Source: Deltaproteobacteria bacterium
GTDB lineage: Bacteria; Desulfobacterota; DSM-4660; Desulfatiglandales; HGW-15
NCBI GenBank assembly: GCA_016929815.1
Contig: JAFGIC010000370.1
Coordinates: 1 to 6,781 of the forward strand
Direction of reading: 5' to 3'
Length of the DNA stretch: 6,781 nucleotides
Numbering within the stretch: the first letter of the stretch is position 1; every line of letters starts with the position of its first letter. Positions 1 through 6,479 of the stretch are shown piece by piece. The position numbers were made by a program, and so were the translations under genes. The notes beneath the pieces are model-generated. The model made no database searches. It was not told where the DNA came from and was given only the letters and a program-made list of their open reading frames with translations.

Positions 1-1
1 A

Positions 2-1624
2 GCGACAACTGAAACAACAGCTTTAACGACAACGGCAGCAGCCGTAAATACGGACAGCGATTTTATAACACTTTATCCCGGACAATATACCGAAAAGGAA
101 CAGGCCTTTGTCGAACAATGGATCGCCGACAATAAGGCTATAGAAGATCGCGGTCCCATTGACGTCCAGGCCCTTATTAACGGAACGATCCCCAAGGATA
201 CCCCAGGGTTCGTCAGCCAGACCCTTACTGTGACAAAAGAGATGATGTCATACAATGCCGGCAAATACGACCCTGAAAACCCTGTTTTTAATGACGCAGA
301 GTATGCGAAAAAACTCGGATACAAGGACATCATAGCCTTTCCGACATTTGCAGCCAATGACGACGCCGTTATGAAGGCATGGCCGGGCCAGGCAAGGGAC
401 AAGCTGCTTGTCGCCGACCTTAATCATAATATCACATGCTATAAACCCATCTATGCCGGGGACACTATTTATACCGTCATCAACAAACGTACATTTAAGG
501 ATATAACGCCTGAGGAAGGCTCCACTTACAGGAGCATTGTTATCCAGTCCGAGGCCAGTCTCTACAACCAGAGGGGCGAAAAGGTAAATGACGTAATATT
601 CCGGGTTACTGAAAATGTAAGAATCCTGAAGGAAGGCAAGGAACTGATAAATGACGGCGGAGGCGCCGGGCCTTTCTGGGAATCACCCGCATGGACCAGC
701 CGCCCGGCTTATAAATATACCGACGCGGACTGGGATAAGATCAAGGAATTCTGGTCACAGGAAAAACGTCAGGGCGCCACACCTCTTTACTGGGAAGATG
801 TTGAGGTCGGAACCTACACCACAAAGACCGTGGACGGACCGATCATGGCAACCGTCAATCCGACACAGCCCTACGGCATGGGAACCGGCGGCAGCCGCAC
901 CCTGAAAAAAGAGATAATGGACCCTGAGATATTCAAGACCATGCACAAGGATGAAAACGGGATCTGGATCACGGACAACCGGGAAGACTATGTCCCCGCC
1001 ACGCCTTCCACAGGCGGCAGGGGCGTCGGTCCCGGCGGCATGCCCGAGGGTGGCATGCCTGAAGGCGGAATGCCGGGCGGCGCAGGCGGCGCTCCCCCAT
1101 CCGGCGCACAGGGTGGCGCTCCAGGTGGCGCCCCCGGAGAGAGACAGGGCGGCGAACCCGGCGCAGCAGGCGGACAGGGCGGCGCCCCTGCCGGCGACAT
1201 TAACATTGCGGGCATCCATGAATCCACAGCAGGCCAGAGGGCCGTCGTATTCAACTTCATGGGCCGCGACATGGCCATCCGCAATATCAACAACTGGATG
1301 GGCGATAAGGGCTGGCTCTACAATATCCGCTGGAGCATAATGGCGCCCTCCGCCATGGCGGCAGTAGGCAAAACCGCTGTACCCGTGAGCAGCTATTCGG
1401 AGCGTTACGTCCAGAGGGTGCCCAAACTGGCGGAAGCAGGAAAGGTAGTTGACGCGCATCCCCTGAGTTATGACCTTGCCATCATCCAGGCATACGTTGA
1501 AAAGAAATTTGAGAAAGACGGCGAATACTTCGTTGACCTCGTGTGGTGGGTGGAGTCCATGGACGGATATATATGGGAAGAGGGCGGAGCGACAGTAAGA
1601 CTACCGTCCAGAAATGCAAATTGA
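2..1624 (+). CDS. MaoC-like (hotdog-fold) acyl dehydratase-family protein with internal Gly-rich insert; 5' end outside window
   Basis: The frame is open from base 2 to a TGA at 1622-1624. The Met at 230 is only the first internal ATG: the 76 codons before it encode conserved-looking sequence (for example PGFVSQTLTVTKEMM), so the true start lies left of the window. Residues are numbered from that Met. The first half resembles a MaoC N-terminal hotdog domain, with YDPENPVFNDAEYA at 13-26 followed by LGYKDIIAFPTF; the family pattern is D-x-NP-[IV]-H-x-D, and Phe20 sits where the catalytic His is expected. A second hotdog-like half starts near WEDVEVGTYTTKTVDGPI (188-205), is interrupted by a Gly/Pro/Ala-rich stretch (about 261-322), and resumes at 323-464. 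MaoC-family enzymes hydrate enoyl-CoA or dehydrate 3-hydroxyacyl-CoA; the substrate here is unknown. No operon partner is visible and a terminator follows. The fold assignment is fairly secure; the activity is not. Confidence 0.72.
   Translation, partial: ATTETTALTTTAAAVNTDSDFITLYPGQYTEKEQAFVEQWIADNKAIEDRGPIDVQALINGTIPKDTPGFVSQTLTVTKEMMSYNAGKYDPENPVFNDAEYAKKLGYKDIIAFPTFAANDDAVMKAWPGQARDKLLVADLNHNITCYKPIYAGDTIYTVINKRTFKDITPEEGSTYRSIVIQSEASLYNQRGEKVNDVIFRVTENVRILKEGKELINDGGGAGPFWESPAWTSRPAYKYTDADWDKIKEFWSQEKRQGATPLYWEDVEVGTYTTKTVDGPIMATVNPTQPYGMGTGGSRTLKKEIMDPEIFKTMHKDENGIWITDNREDYVPATPSTGGRGVGPGGMPEGGMPEGGMPGGAGGAPPSGAQGGAPGGAPGERQGGEPGAAGGQGGAPAGDINIAGIHESTAGQRAVVFNFMGRDMAIRNINNWMGDKGWLYNIRWSIMAPSAMAAVGKTAVPVSSYSERYVQRVPKLAEAGKVVDAHPLSYDLAIIQAYVEKKFEKDGEYFVDLVWWVESMDGYIWEEGGATVRLPSRNAN
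1034..1078 (+). repeat. Three tandem imperfect 15-bp units encoding GGMPE/GGMPE/GGMPG
   Basis: Three consecutive 15-base in-frame units (1034-1048, 1049-1063, 1064-1078) encode GGMPE, GGMPE and GGMPG, differing mostly at third codon positions. They open a larger low-complexity segment (about 1010-1195) with further GGAP and QGG units. The third-position differences suggest that the units are not brand-new duplications. The segment probably encodes a disordered linker and sits inside the MaoC-like gene without breaking its frame. Confidence 0.8.
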
Positions 1625-1650
1625 CTTTCAGGAAAACTGAAGCTTTAAAT

Positions 1651-1684
1651 AAGGGGCTGGACCCAACGGTTCAGCCCCTTTTTC
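1651..1684. terminator. Intrinsic terminator between convergent genes
   Basis: Arms 1651-1663 and 1668-1680 pair over 13 bp (AAGGGGCTGGACC with GGTTCAGCCCCTT, one G-T pair) around a CAAC tetraloop. Reading on the plus strand, the T-run continues to 1683, giving a classic terminator 26 bases after the MaoC-like stop. On the minus strand the same hairpin follows the HEAT-repeat gene, whose stop codon is at 1684-1686, and is trailed by a weaker T-rich tract (TTATTTAAA). It could therefore serve both genes, most strongly the plus-strand one. Confidence 0.9.
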
Positions 1685-2481
1685 TATTCGCTTCTGCTTT
1701 CGTTATCCCACCATTCGCGCCATTTCTGTGGATCACTGCCGATCTGCTGGCGTGTAATCTTATAAAGGGCCTTTCCTGCATGGCTGTCTTTCCCGTATCT
1801 TTCAAGCGTCTCAATCAAGGCAGGCACAGCCGTCATCGCCTTCATTTCTCCAAGTGCGTCGGCTGCCTCTACCCGGACATTTTGGTCTTCATCATTAAGC
1901 GCATCAACCAGGGCCGACACAACGTCGCTCAGCGAATCAATAGGCCGCCTTTCCGCCATCTTTCCCAGTGCCTCCGCCGAACTCATGCGAACCTCGGGAA
2001 CAGGATCAATCCGAAGCGCGATAATAAGCGTCTCAACAGATTCTATATCCATTATATCGCCGAGGACGCTCGCGGCGTTACATCGAACTCCCGATCGCTG
2101 ATGATTCACCAGTGCGTCTGAAAGCTGTGTCACAGCGGGCATACCTATCCTTGTCAGAGACTTCCTCGCTTCGTCCGATACATGGCGGCCGAAATTGCCG
2201 AAGATTGTTATAACATTTAATATCTTTTTATACAGCGGTCTGTGCCTTTCGGAAGAATCCAGCAGCTCTATCAGATACTGCACCGCAGGGATAGCCTCTG
2301 CGCCCATCCCGCCGAGATGCCTGGCTGCATTTATCTTTTCCTTCGGCGTCCCTGCCTGCAGTATTTCAATCTGCCTTTTGACATCCTCGGAAATAGACGG
2401 ATCCTGGGCGCCGGATTGCATTGCAGACGACAAAAAGACAATAACAAAGAGCATTAAAATCATTGAAGCGAATTTATTCAT
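1684..2481 (-). CDS. Exported HEAT-repeat protein
   Basis: A 265-residue protein. The N-terminus has a signal peptide: a short MNK n-region, a hydrophobic core (about residues 4-19) and a plausible signal-peptidase I site after SGA (residue 25). There is no lipobox Cys, so it is predicted to be periplasmic or secreted rather than a lipoprotein. The rest is a stack of HEAT/PBS-type helical repeats, roughly at 46-76, 103-127, 129-158, 162-197 and 199-228, with recurring patterns such as VRxxAAxALGxM and AVPALIETL. The tail DPQKWREWWD (250-259) follows a half-repeat (KALYKITRQQIGSD) in a form often seen at the end of bacterial HEAT-repeat proteins. Such proteins act as binding scaffolds; no catalytic residues or partner can be named. 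The start is chosen because GAGAGG lies 5 bases upstream and because it gives a complete signal peptide. It lies downstream of glnE but appears to have its own promoter. Confidence 0.88.
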   Translation of the reverse strand: MNKFASMILMLFVIVFLSSAMQSGAQDPSISEDVKRQIEILQAGTPKEKINAARHLGGMGAEAIPAVQYLIELLDSSERHRPLYKKILNVITIFGNFGRHVSDEARKSLTRIGMPAVTQLSDALVNHQRSGVRCNAASVLGDIMDIESVETLIIALRIDPVPEVRMSSAEALGKMAERRPIDSLSDVVSALVDALNDEDQNVRVEAADALGEMKAMTAVPALIETLERYGKDSHAGKALYKITRQQIGSDPQKWREWWDNESRSE

Positions 2482-2486
2482 CGGAG

Positions 2487-2492
2487 CCTCTC
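2487..2492 (-). promoter_or_regulatory. Ribosome binding site of the HEAT-repeat gene
   Basis: On the minus strand GAGAGG lies 5 bases before the ATG at 2481-2479. The spacing is near ideal and supports this start over the internal Met7, which would cut into the signal peptide. Confidence 0.65.
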
Positions 2493-2528
2493 AACCCTCT
2501 ATTTATCGGTCTCAAAATTAGGATTTTA

Positions 2529-2557
2529 TATATACCCCCTTGAGAATAATATGACAA
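2529..2557 (-). promoter_or_regulatory. Candidate sigma-70-type promoter for the HEAT-repeat gene
   Basis: On the minus strand TTGTCA (2557-2552; 5 of 6 to the -35 consensus) is followed after exactly 17 bases by TATATA (2534-2529), inside the AT-rich run TATATATAAAAT that offers alternative -10 boxes. It lies in the 109-bp gap between glnE and the HEAT-repeat gene and would give a leader of about 40 bases. There is no convincing terminator after glnE, so read-through from glnE is also possible. Confidence 0.5.
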
Positions 2558-2590
2558 TTGAAAAAATTATTTCCACACGGTTGCCGGCCA

Positions 2591-5500
2591 TCAGCTTAAC
2601 ATAAAGGTCTTATAAATCTCCCTGACCCTTTTAAGACATGCATTCAACCGGTCCATGAACTGATCGGCATTTGCGTCAACGCCCAGCATCCTCTTGGACA
2701 GGGCCGACAGTTCATTCCTGTCTCCCGGTATCGCATGCACCTGCCGATCCTCAAGGAGCTGGAGGCAGTGCTCTGTCCTCCTCAGAAACACATAATCCTC
2801 CTTAAGCGACTCGGCTGTTTGATAGGGGAGTATTCCTGCCTCGCTCAGGGATTCAATGGCCAGCATGGTATTCCCTTCATAACCGATTCCTTTATCGGGC
2901 GCATGCATGAGCTGAAGGCCCTGAACCATGAATTCAACATCCCTGATGCCGCCTATGCCTGACTTGATATCCACCGTGTCCTTCAATTGTTTGGAATAGG
3001 TCTGTACGGCAAGCTTTCTCATTCCGTCTATTGACTCGGCTATCCGGCGATGCTCCCTCGGCCTCTTTATGACCGCGTTAATTTGTTTCATCAAATCATA
3101 CCCAAGCAGCAGATTGCCGGCCACAGGCCTCATTTTTATTGCAGCCTGTATCTCCCACAGGGACGCAGACATTTCATAATACTTCATTATACTCTTAATG
3201 CTGCTGATCAGTTCCCCTGAACTCCCGAAAGGCCTTAATCTCATATCGACCCTGTAGGCATACCCCTCTTCCGTGTAGGATGAAAGGTCCGATATGACCT
3301 CCCCCATCAGTTTTGAAAATATCTCCTTTACCCCTTCACCTGCCAAGGGATCCCCTTTACTCCTCTCATCACCGTCAAAGACGCCCAGGAGATCTATATC
3401 TGAACTGTAATTCAGTTCATTGCCTCCCATCTTTCCGAATGCAATAATACAAAAACGATCCCCGAGCCTATTCGTTTCAATTCCTTTGTCGTTTGCCGCT
3501 TTCTTAAGACGCTCTTCCAGCGCGACCTGTGTCAGCGCCTCTGCAAGGGCCGTAAGCTCCTGCATGACTATCCTCGGCGATATCCCAAGGTATATGTCTC
3601 TTGTTCCGATTCTCAATATCTCCCTGCGCCTGAACCTTCGCATTTTGTTGAGCCACTCTTCACAGGTCAGGGATGTCCGCGCCGAATTTCTTAATTCCGT
3701 CTCAATGTCTTCCCGTCTCCTCACACGGTGAAGTACATCGGGGATTGTAAGCCAGTCAAAAAAGAATGGGTTTCTTATCAGCGTATCCGAAAGGAACTGG
3801 CTTCCGGAAAAAATGGCCAAAAGTATCTCCAGATGCATGGGCTGAGATAGAAGGATGCTGTAATGGAATTCCGCATTGCCGAAGGAGTGGATAAACCGGT
3901 CCCAGTTGTTCAGGGCCATATCAGGATCCGGCATCCTTTTAAGCATGTCCCAGGCAAGAAGGGCTATCCTGGTAAAAAGGTCCCTCCTGCTGCCCTCTCC
4001 GGCAAGGCCCATGAGGTTGATATAGGCCCTTTGGGGATCCCTGAATCCCCCCTGGGAAAGTATCCTGTTTCTAAGATCCTCCGGCATCTTATCCGAAAGT
4101 ATAACGTCCACCACAGTGCCTGTATCGGCGTCTGGAAGAGACTTACGCCCGAAATATCTTTCCACCATTACCCTTACCATTGCCGAGTGAGTCTCAAAAT
4201 CAAGATAAAGCTTCTGGGCAGTGTCAAGGGGGCCTCCCCTTTCGTAGCCCATACGACGCGCCAGGTGACCGAATTCGTTTGTGCCGGCGGAGGGGAGGAA
4301 AAGATCCTTTGCATTTCCCCTGAGCATCCTGAGTCCGTTTATAAGGTTTCTGAAAAAATAATAGGCATCCATCAGACGCAATGTATCCGCCTCAGACATT
4401 ATACCGGCATCACTGAGTGCCGTTAATGCCTCATGAATGCGCGCAGTTCTCAGTTGCGGTATGTCTTTCCCGTGTATTACCTGCAGTATCTGAACGCCGT
4501 ACTCGAGATCAACAAGCCCGCCGGGGCTGAATTTGGCGTTGACCTTCCCGGGCATGCTCTTTTCCCTGAACTGCTTTTCTCTCAGGTTTCTTATCTCGCT
4601 TATGTCGATATTTCCCGAGAAATACACGAGATCGTCCCTTATGCGCTCCAGCTGTCTTCCCAGTTCGGGATCCCCCCCTATCGCCCTCATGCGGACCAGA
4701 GAGAGCAGCTCATAGGAATGGGCCTGGCCCTCCTTCCCATAATAGCCGCAGAAGGTCTCCATGCTGCACGCCAGAGGTCCGGACTCTCCATGGGGCCTCA
4801 GCCTCAGGTCAACCTGAAAGATCCCCTCTCTCTTAGACTCTATAAACAGATTGACTCCCTTCGCCAGCAGGTTGAAAAATTCCGAGTTTTCTATGGGCTT
4901 TTCACCGTCAGTCATGCCGTTGTCGTTATAGACGAACATGAGCTCGATGTCCGAGGCGTACCCTAATGCGGCACCCCCGAATTTTCCGAGGCCAAGCACG
5001 GCGAAATCCGCATAAAGCCCGGCCACGGATGCAGGCCTGCCATGTCTCTTGACCAGATCCGTGTAAACGGCATCGGAAGCGGCATTGACAACCATCTCCG
5101 CAAGCGCTGTAAGCCTCTCTGCCAGAAATTTAATATCCATCCCTCTATTCAGGATGTGATCCAGATCGATGAGAAAGATCTCCTGGTCCTTGAATGCGTT
5201 GACCGCCTGCTTCTTTTTCTCCAGGGAATCGCAGCCTTCAAGGGCCTTGTCCAGCCTCTTTTTCAGCTCATCCGGAGATCCGCTCAGAAGTCCTCCTTGG
5301 CCTTCAGGTTTAAGCAGGGGCAGCAGGGACTCATACTGGAGCCTTATGAAATCCTCCCACAGGAAATCGCTCGCGCCCAGGAGCCTCGCGAAGTCCTGGA
5401 GATTGCTTGAGTCTCCGAGGTAAGCGATCCATTCCTCCCTGAAGGGCTTGCTGAGTATGTCTCCCAAGAGCTGTTCAAACCTTGAGAGGGCGGCATAGGG

Positions 5501-6385
5501 ATCAGGGGCCTTTACCAGAAAATAGGTGAACTCCTTTGTAAGCAGCACAGAAAGTTTTATCCTGTCAAGTATTTCGCTGTCCTCTATTTTGCGGCCCTGC
5601 GAATCTACCAGGTCAATAAGATCCTCAACCCTGCCGCGGATCGTCCTTATCCTCATATGCTCAAGGAGAATGCCGTGCAGGGAAAGGGCGTTTGATAAAG
5701 AATACAGGAATGCGGGCGTATCTTCTGATATTATTTTTAGCTGTGTAAATGGCCCTTCGTTGCTGATGTTTATCTCAACGGGATAAAGGACCGGTTCCGG
5801 GCCTTTCCTGATGCCGGAGAGATGCTTCACTACCATCTCATTAACGCGGTTTCTGGCATACATAAAGGATTGCTCATCGCCTCGCTCCAAAAGCCCGATA
5901 ACCTCCTCCAAGTTCTTTCTGAGCTGATCAGCCCATGTCTCAAAATAGACAGGACTCAGGAGCCTGCCGGAAAAAAAATCGATTATCTTGCGCCTGGCGA
6001 CAGACCTCTCCTGAAGTGTCAATAACGTTCTCCGGTTCCTGTAAGCCTGTTTGACATCACCGTCATAATCTGTTGAGTAGGTATAGACATCTCCGGACAT
6101 GACATTAAATCCTGTGCCGGCAAGGATCCCCGTTATCAGTGAAAAAACGCCCTTGTAATCAAAGGAAAGAACAGTGCACTCCAATTCATCATCTCTTGTC
6201 CTTTCAATAATCACCTCGACTGGATGTCTTGAGGAAAGCATTGATATGGCGCTCACATGGCGCCTTATATGGTCCTCGGAAAAGACCCTGAAATAATCAT
6301 TGCTGAGCCGGTTAAGATGGCCCTTTAGAACATCTTCATCCGTCTCAGGCATACTGGTTTTAAGCGATTCAAGATCAGGTTTCAT
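2591..6385 (-). CDS. glnE: Bifunctional glutamine synthetase adenylyltransferase/deadenylylase with N-terminal tandem ACT domains
   Basis: A 1264-residue GlnE, which adds AMP to or removes it from a Tyr of glutamine synthetase. E. coli GlnE is about 946 residues; the surplus of about 310 is N-terminal and holds two ACT domains like the GlnD C-terminus: ACT1 about 66-145 (SFDYKGVFSLITGILAGTGF) and ACT2 about 205-285 (EDTPAFLYSLSNALSLHG, then RTIRGRVEDL). The first nucleotidyltransferase domain (deadenylylase in E. coli) has GLGKFGG at 465-471, an acidic pair D479/E481 in SDIEL and a third acid D526 in VDLRLRPHG, followed by its helical domain (SPGGLVDLEYG, 620-630). The second (adenylyltransferase) has FGKMGG at 983-988, D996/D998 in SSDIDL and D1047 in VDMRLRPFG, then SGIGGIRDVEF (1142-1152). 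Both active sites look intact, though the first uses D-x-E. It follows glnA on the same strand after a terminator. The ATG at 6385 is chosen as the only Met start that keeps the whole extension, but its Shine-Dalgarno sequence is 16 bases away. Confidence 0.96.
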   Translation of the reverse strand: MKPDLESLKTSMPETDEDVLKGHLNRLSNDYFRVFSEDHIRRHVSAISMLSSRHPVEVIIERTRDDELECTVLSFDYKGVFSLITGILAGTGFNVMSGDVYTYSTDYDGDVKQAYRNRRTLLTLQERSVARRKIIDFFSGRLLSPVYFETWADQLRKNLEEVIGLLERGDEQSFMYARNRVNEMVVKHLSGIRKGPEPVLYPVEINISNEGPFTQLKIISEDTPAFLYSLSNALSLHGILLEHMRIRTIRGRVEDLIDLVDSQGRKIEDSEILDRIKLSVLLTKEFTYFLVKAPDPYAALSRFEQLLGDILSKPFREEWIAYLGDSSNLQDFARLLGASDFLWEDFIRLQYESLLPLLKPEGQGGLLSGSPDELKKRLDKALEGCDSLEKKKQAVNAFKDQEIFLIDLDHILNRGMDIKFLAERLTALAEMVVNAASDAVYTDLVKRHGRPASVAGLYADFAVLGLGKFGGAALGYASDIELMFVYNDNGMTDGEKPIENSEFFNLLAKGVNLFIESKREGIFQVDLRLRPHGESGPLACSMETFCGYYGKEGQAHSYELLSLVRMRAIGGDPELGRQLERIRDDLVYFSGNIDISEIRNLREKQFREKSMPGKVNAKFSPGGLVDLEYGVQILQVIHGKDIPQLRTARIHEALTALSDAGIMSEADTLRLMDAYYFFRNLINGLRMLRGNAKDLFLPSAGTNEFGHLARRMGYERGGPLDTAQKLYLDFETHSAMVRVMVERYFGRKSLPDADTGTVVDVILSDKMPEDLRNRILSQGGFRDPQRAYINLMGLAGEGSRRDLFTRIALLAWDMLKRMPDPDMALNNWDRFIHSFGNAEFHYSILLSQPMHLEILLAIFSGSQFLSDTLIRNPFFFDWLTIPDVLHRVRRREDIETELRNSARTSLTCEEWLNKMRRFRRREILRIGTRDIYLGISPRIVMQELTALAEALTQVALEERLKKAANDKGIETNRLGDRFCIIAFGKMGGNELNYSSDIDLLGVFDGDERSKGDPLAGEGVKEIFSKLMGEVISDLSSYTEEGYAYRVDMRLRPFGSSGELISSIKSIMKYYEMSASLWEIQAAIKMRPVAGNLLLGYDLMKQINAVIKRPREHRRIAESIDGMRKLAVQTYSKQLKDTVDIKSGIGGIRDVEFMVQGLQLMHAPDKGIGYEGNTMLAIESLSEAGILPYQTAESLKEDYVFLRRTEHCLQLLEDRQVHAIPGDRNELSALSKRMLGVDANADQFMDRLNACLKRVREIYKTFMLS
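5456..6385 (-). other. GlnD-like tandem-ACT N-terminal extension of GlnE
   Basis: This part of glnE encodes residues 1-310. It contains a short helical lead, ACT1 (about 5951-6190), a helical connector rich in charged residues (about 146-200), and ACT2 (about 5531-5773). ACT2 is introduced by VEINISNEGPFTQLKI, resembling the strand that leads into the last ACT domain of GlnD, and carries GRVEDLIDLVDSQGRKI, which parallels the GlnD stretch ERVEDLF. ACT domains bind small ligands, usually amino acids; in GlnD they sense glutamine. The ligand loops read DYKG and DTPA rather than the usual DxPG, so ligand binding here is inferred, not shown. Confidence 0.8.
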
Positions 6386-6398
6386 AATGGCTAAACAT
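6375..6398 (-). other. Possible 7-codon leader ORF overlapping the glnE start
   Basis: On the minus strand ATG (6398-6396) opens a frame encoding MFSHYET and ends at TGA (6377-6375), just inside glnE, whose ATG is at 6385-6383. The strong Shine-Dalgarno AGGAAGG (6408-6402) is well placed for this ATG (3-6 bases) and poorly placed for the glnE ATG (16 bases). Ribosomes could start here and re-initiate at glnE after stopping 6 bases past its ATG. It may equally be chance. Confidence 0.3.
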
Positions 6399-6401
6399 AT
6401 A

Positions 6402-6408
6402 CCTTCCT
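6402..6408 (-). promoter_or_regulatory. Shine-Dalgarno-like AGGAAGG upstream of glnE
   Basis: A purine-rich AGGAAGG on the minus strand is the only good ribosome-binding sequence before glnE. It lies 16 bases from the annotated ATG, longer than usual, but is at normal distance from an out-of-frame ATG at 6398. No in-frame ATG, GTG or TTG is available nearer to it; the in-frame codons between are ATA, TGT, TTA, GCC and ATT. Confidence 0.5.
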
Positions 6409-6424
6409 GAAAAAAAATGCAAAA

Positions 6425-6458
6425 AAAAGCCCCCTGAAATTCAAATCCGGGGGCTTTT
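6425..6458 (-). terminator. Intrinsic terminator after glnA
   Basis: On the minus strand AAAAGCCCCC (6458-6449) pairs over 10 bp with GGGGGCTTTT (6434-6425). The T-run extends through 6421 (eight T in total), followed by GCA and another eight T. The 14-base loop contains a small nested palindrome (TGAATTTCA). It lies 21 bases after the glnA stop and 39 bases before glnE, so it should end most glnA transcripts and lower glnE expression relative to glnA. Confidence 0.9.
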
Positions 6459-6479
6459 AAACAGGATTATAATATGGGA

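Noticed and set aside
755..1459. Long minus-strand open frame (234 codons) opposite the MaoC-like gene
   Set aside because: It is a shadow of the GC-rich, Gly/Pro-rich coding segment. The translation is rich in His, Ala, Cys and Gly, resembles no family, and the plus-strand frame has clear domain sequence.
1543..2121. Plus-strand open frame of 192 codons spanning the convergent gene ends
   Set aside because: It runs out of frame through the end of the MaoC-like gene, across the terminator hairpin and antisense to the HEAT repeats. Its apparent repeats (INQGRH, RINR) mirror the HEAT repeats.
2558..2600. Possible terminator at the end of glnE
   Set aside because: TGGCCGGCAA followed by a T-run hints at one, but no stem longer than about 3-4 bp can be formed next to the T-run.
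3863..4966. Plus-strand open frames of 187 and 177 codons inside glnE
   Set aside because: Both are antisense to strongly conserved GlnE motifs, lack ribosome binding sites and have no recognisable domains. The reverse complement of the glnE codon usage explains them.
2591..6385. glnE as an artificial or frameshift fusion of glnD and glnE fragments
   Set aside because: The frame is continuous over 1264 codons, the GlnD-like part lacks nucleotidyltransferase and HD domains, and the join is a plausible helical linker, so a true fusion is more likely.
6460..6475. TATAAT-like -10 box between the glnA stop and its terminator, as a glnE promoter
   Set aside because: The hexamer is good, but no -35-like sequence lies 16-18 bases upstream and no extended -10 is present. 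Transcription from it would also run into the terminator.
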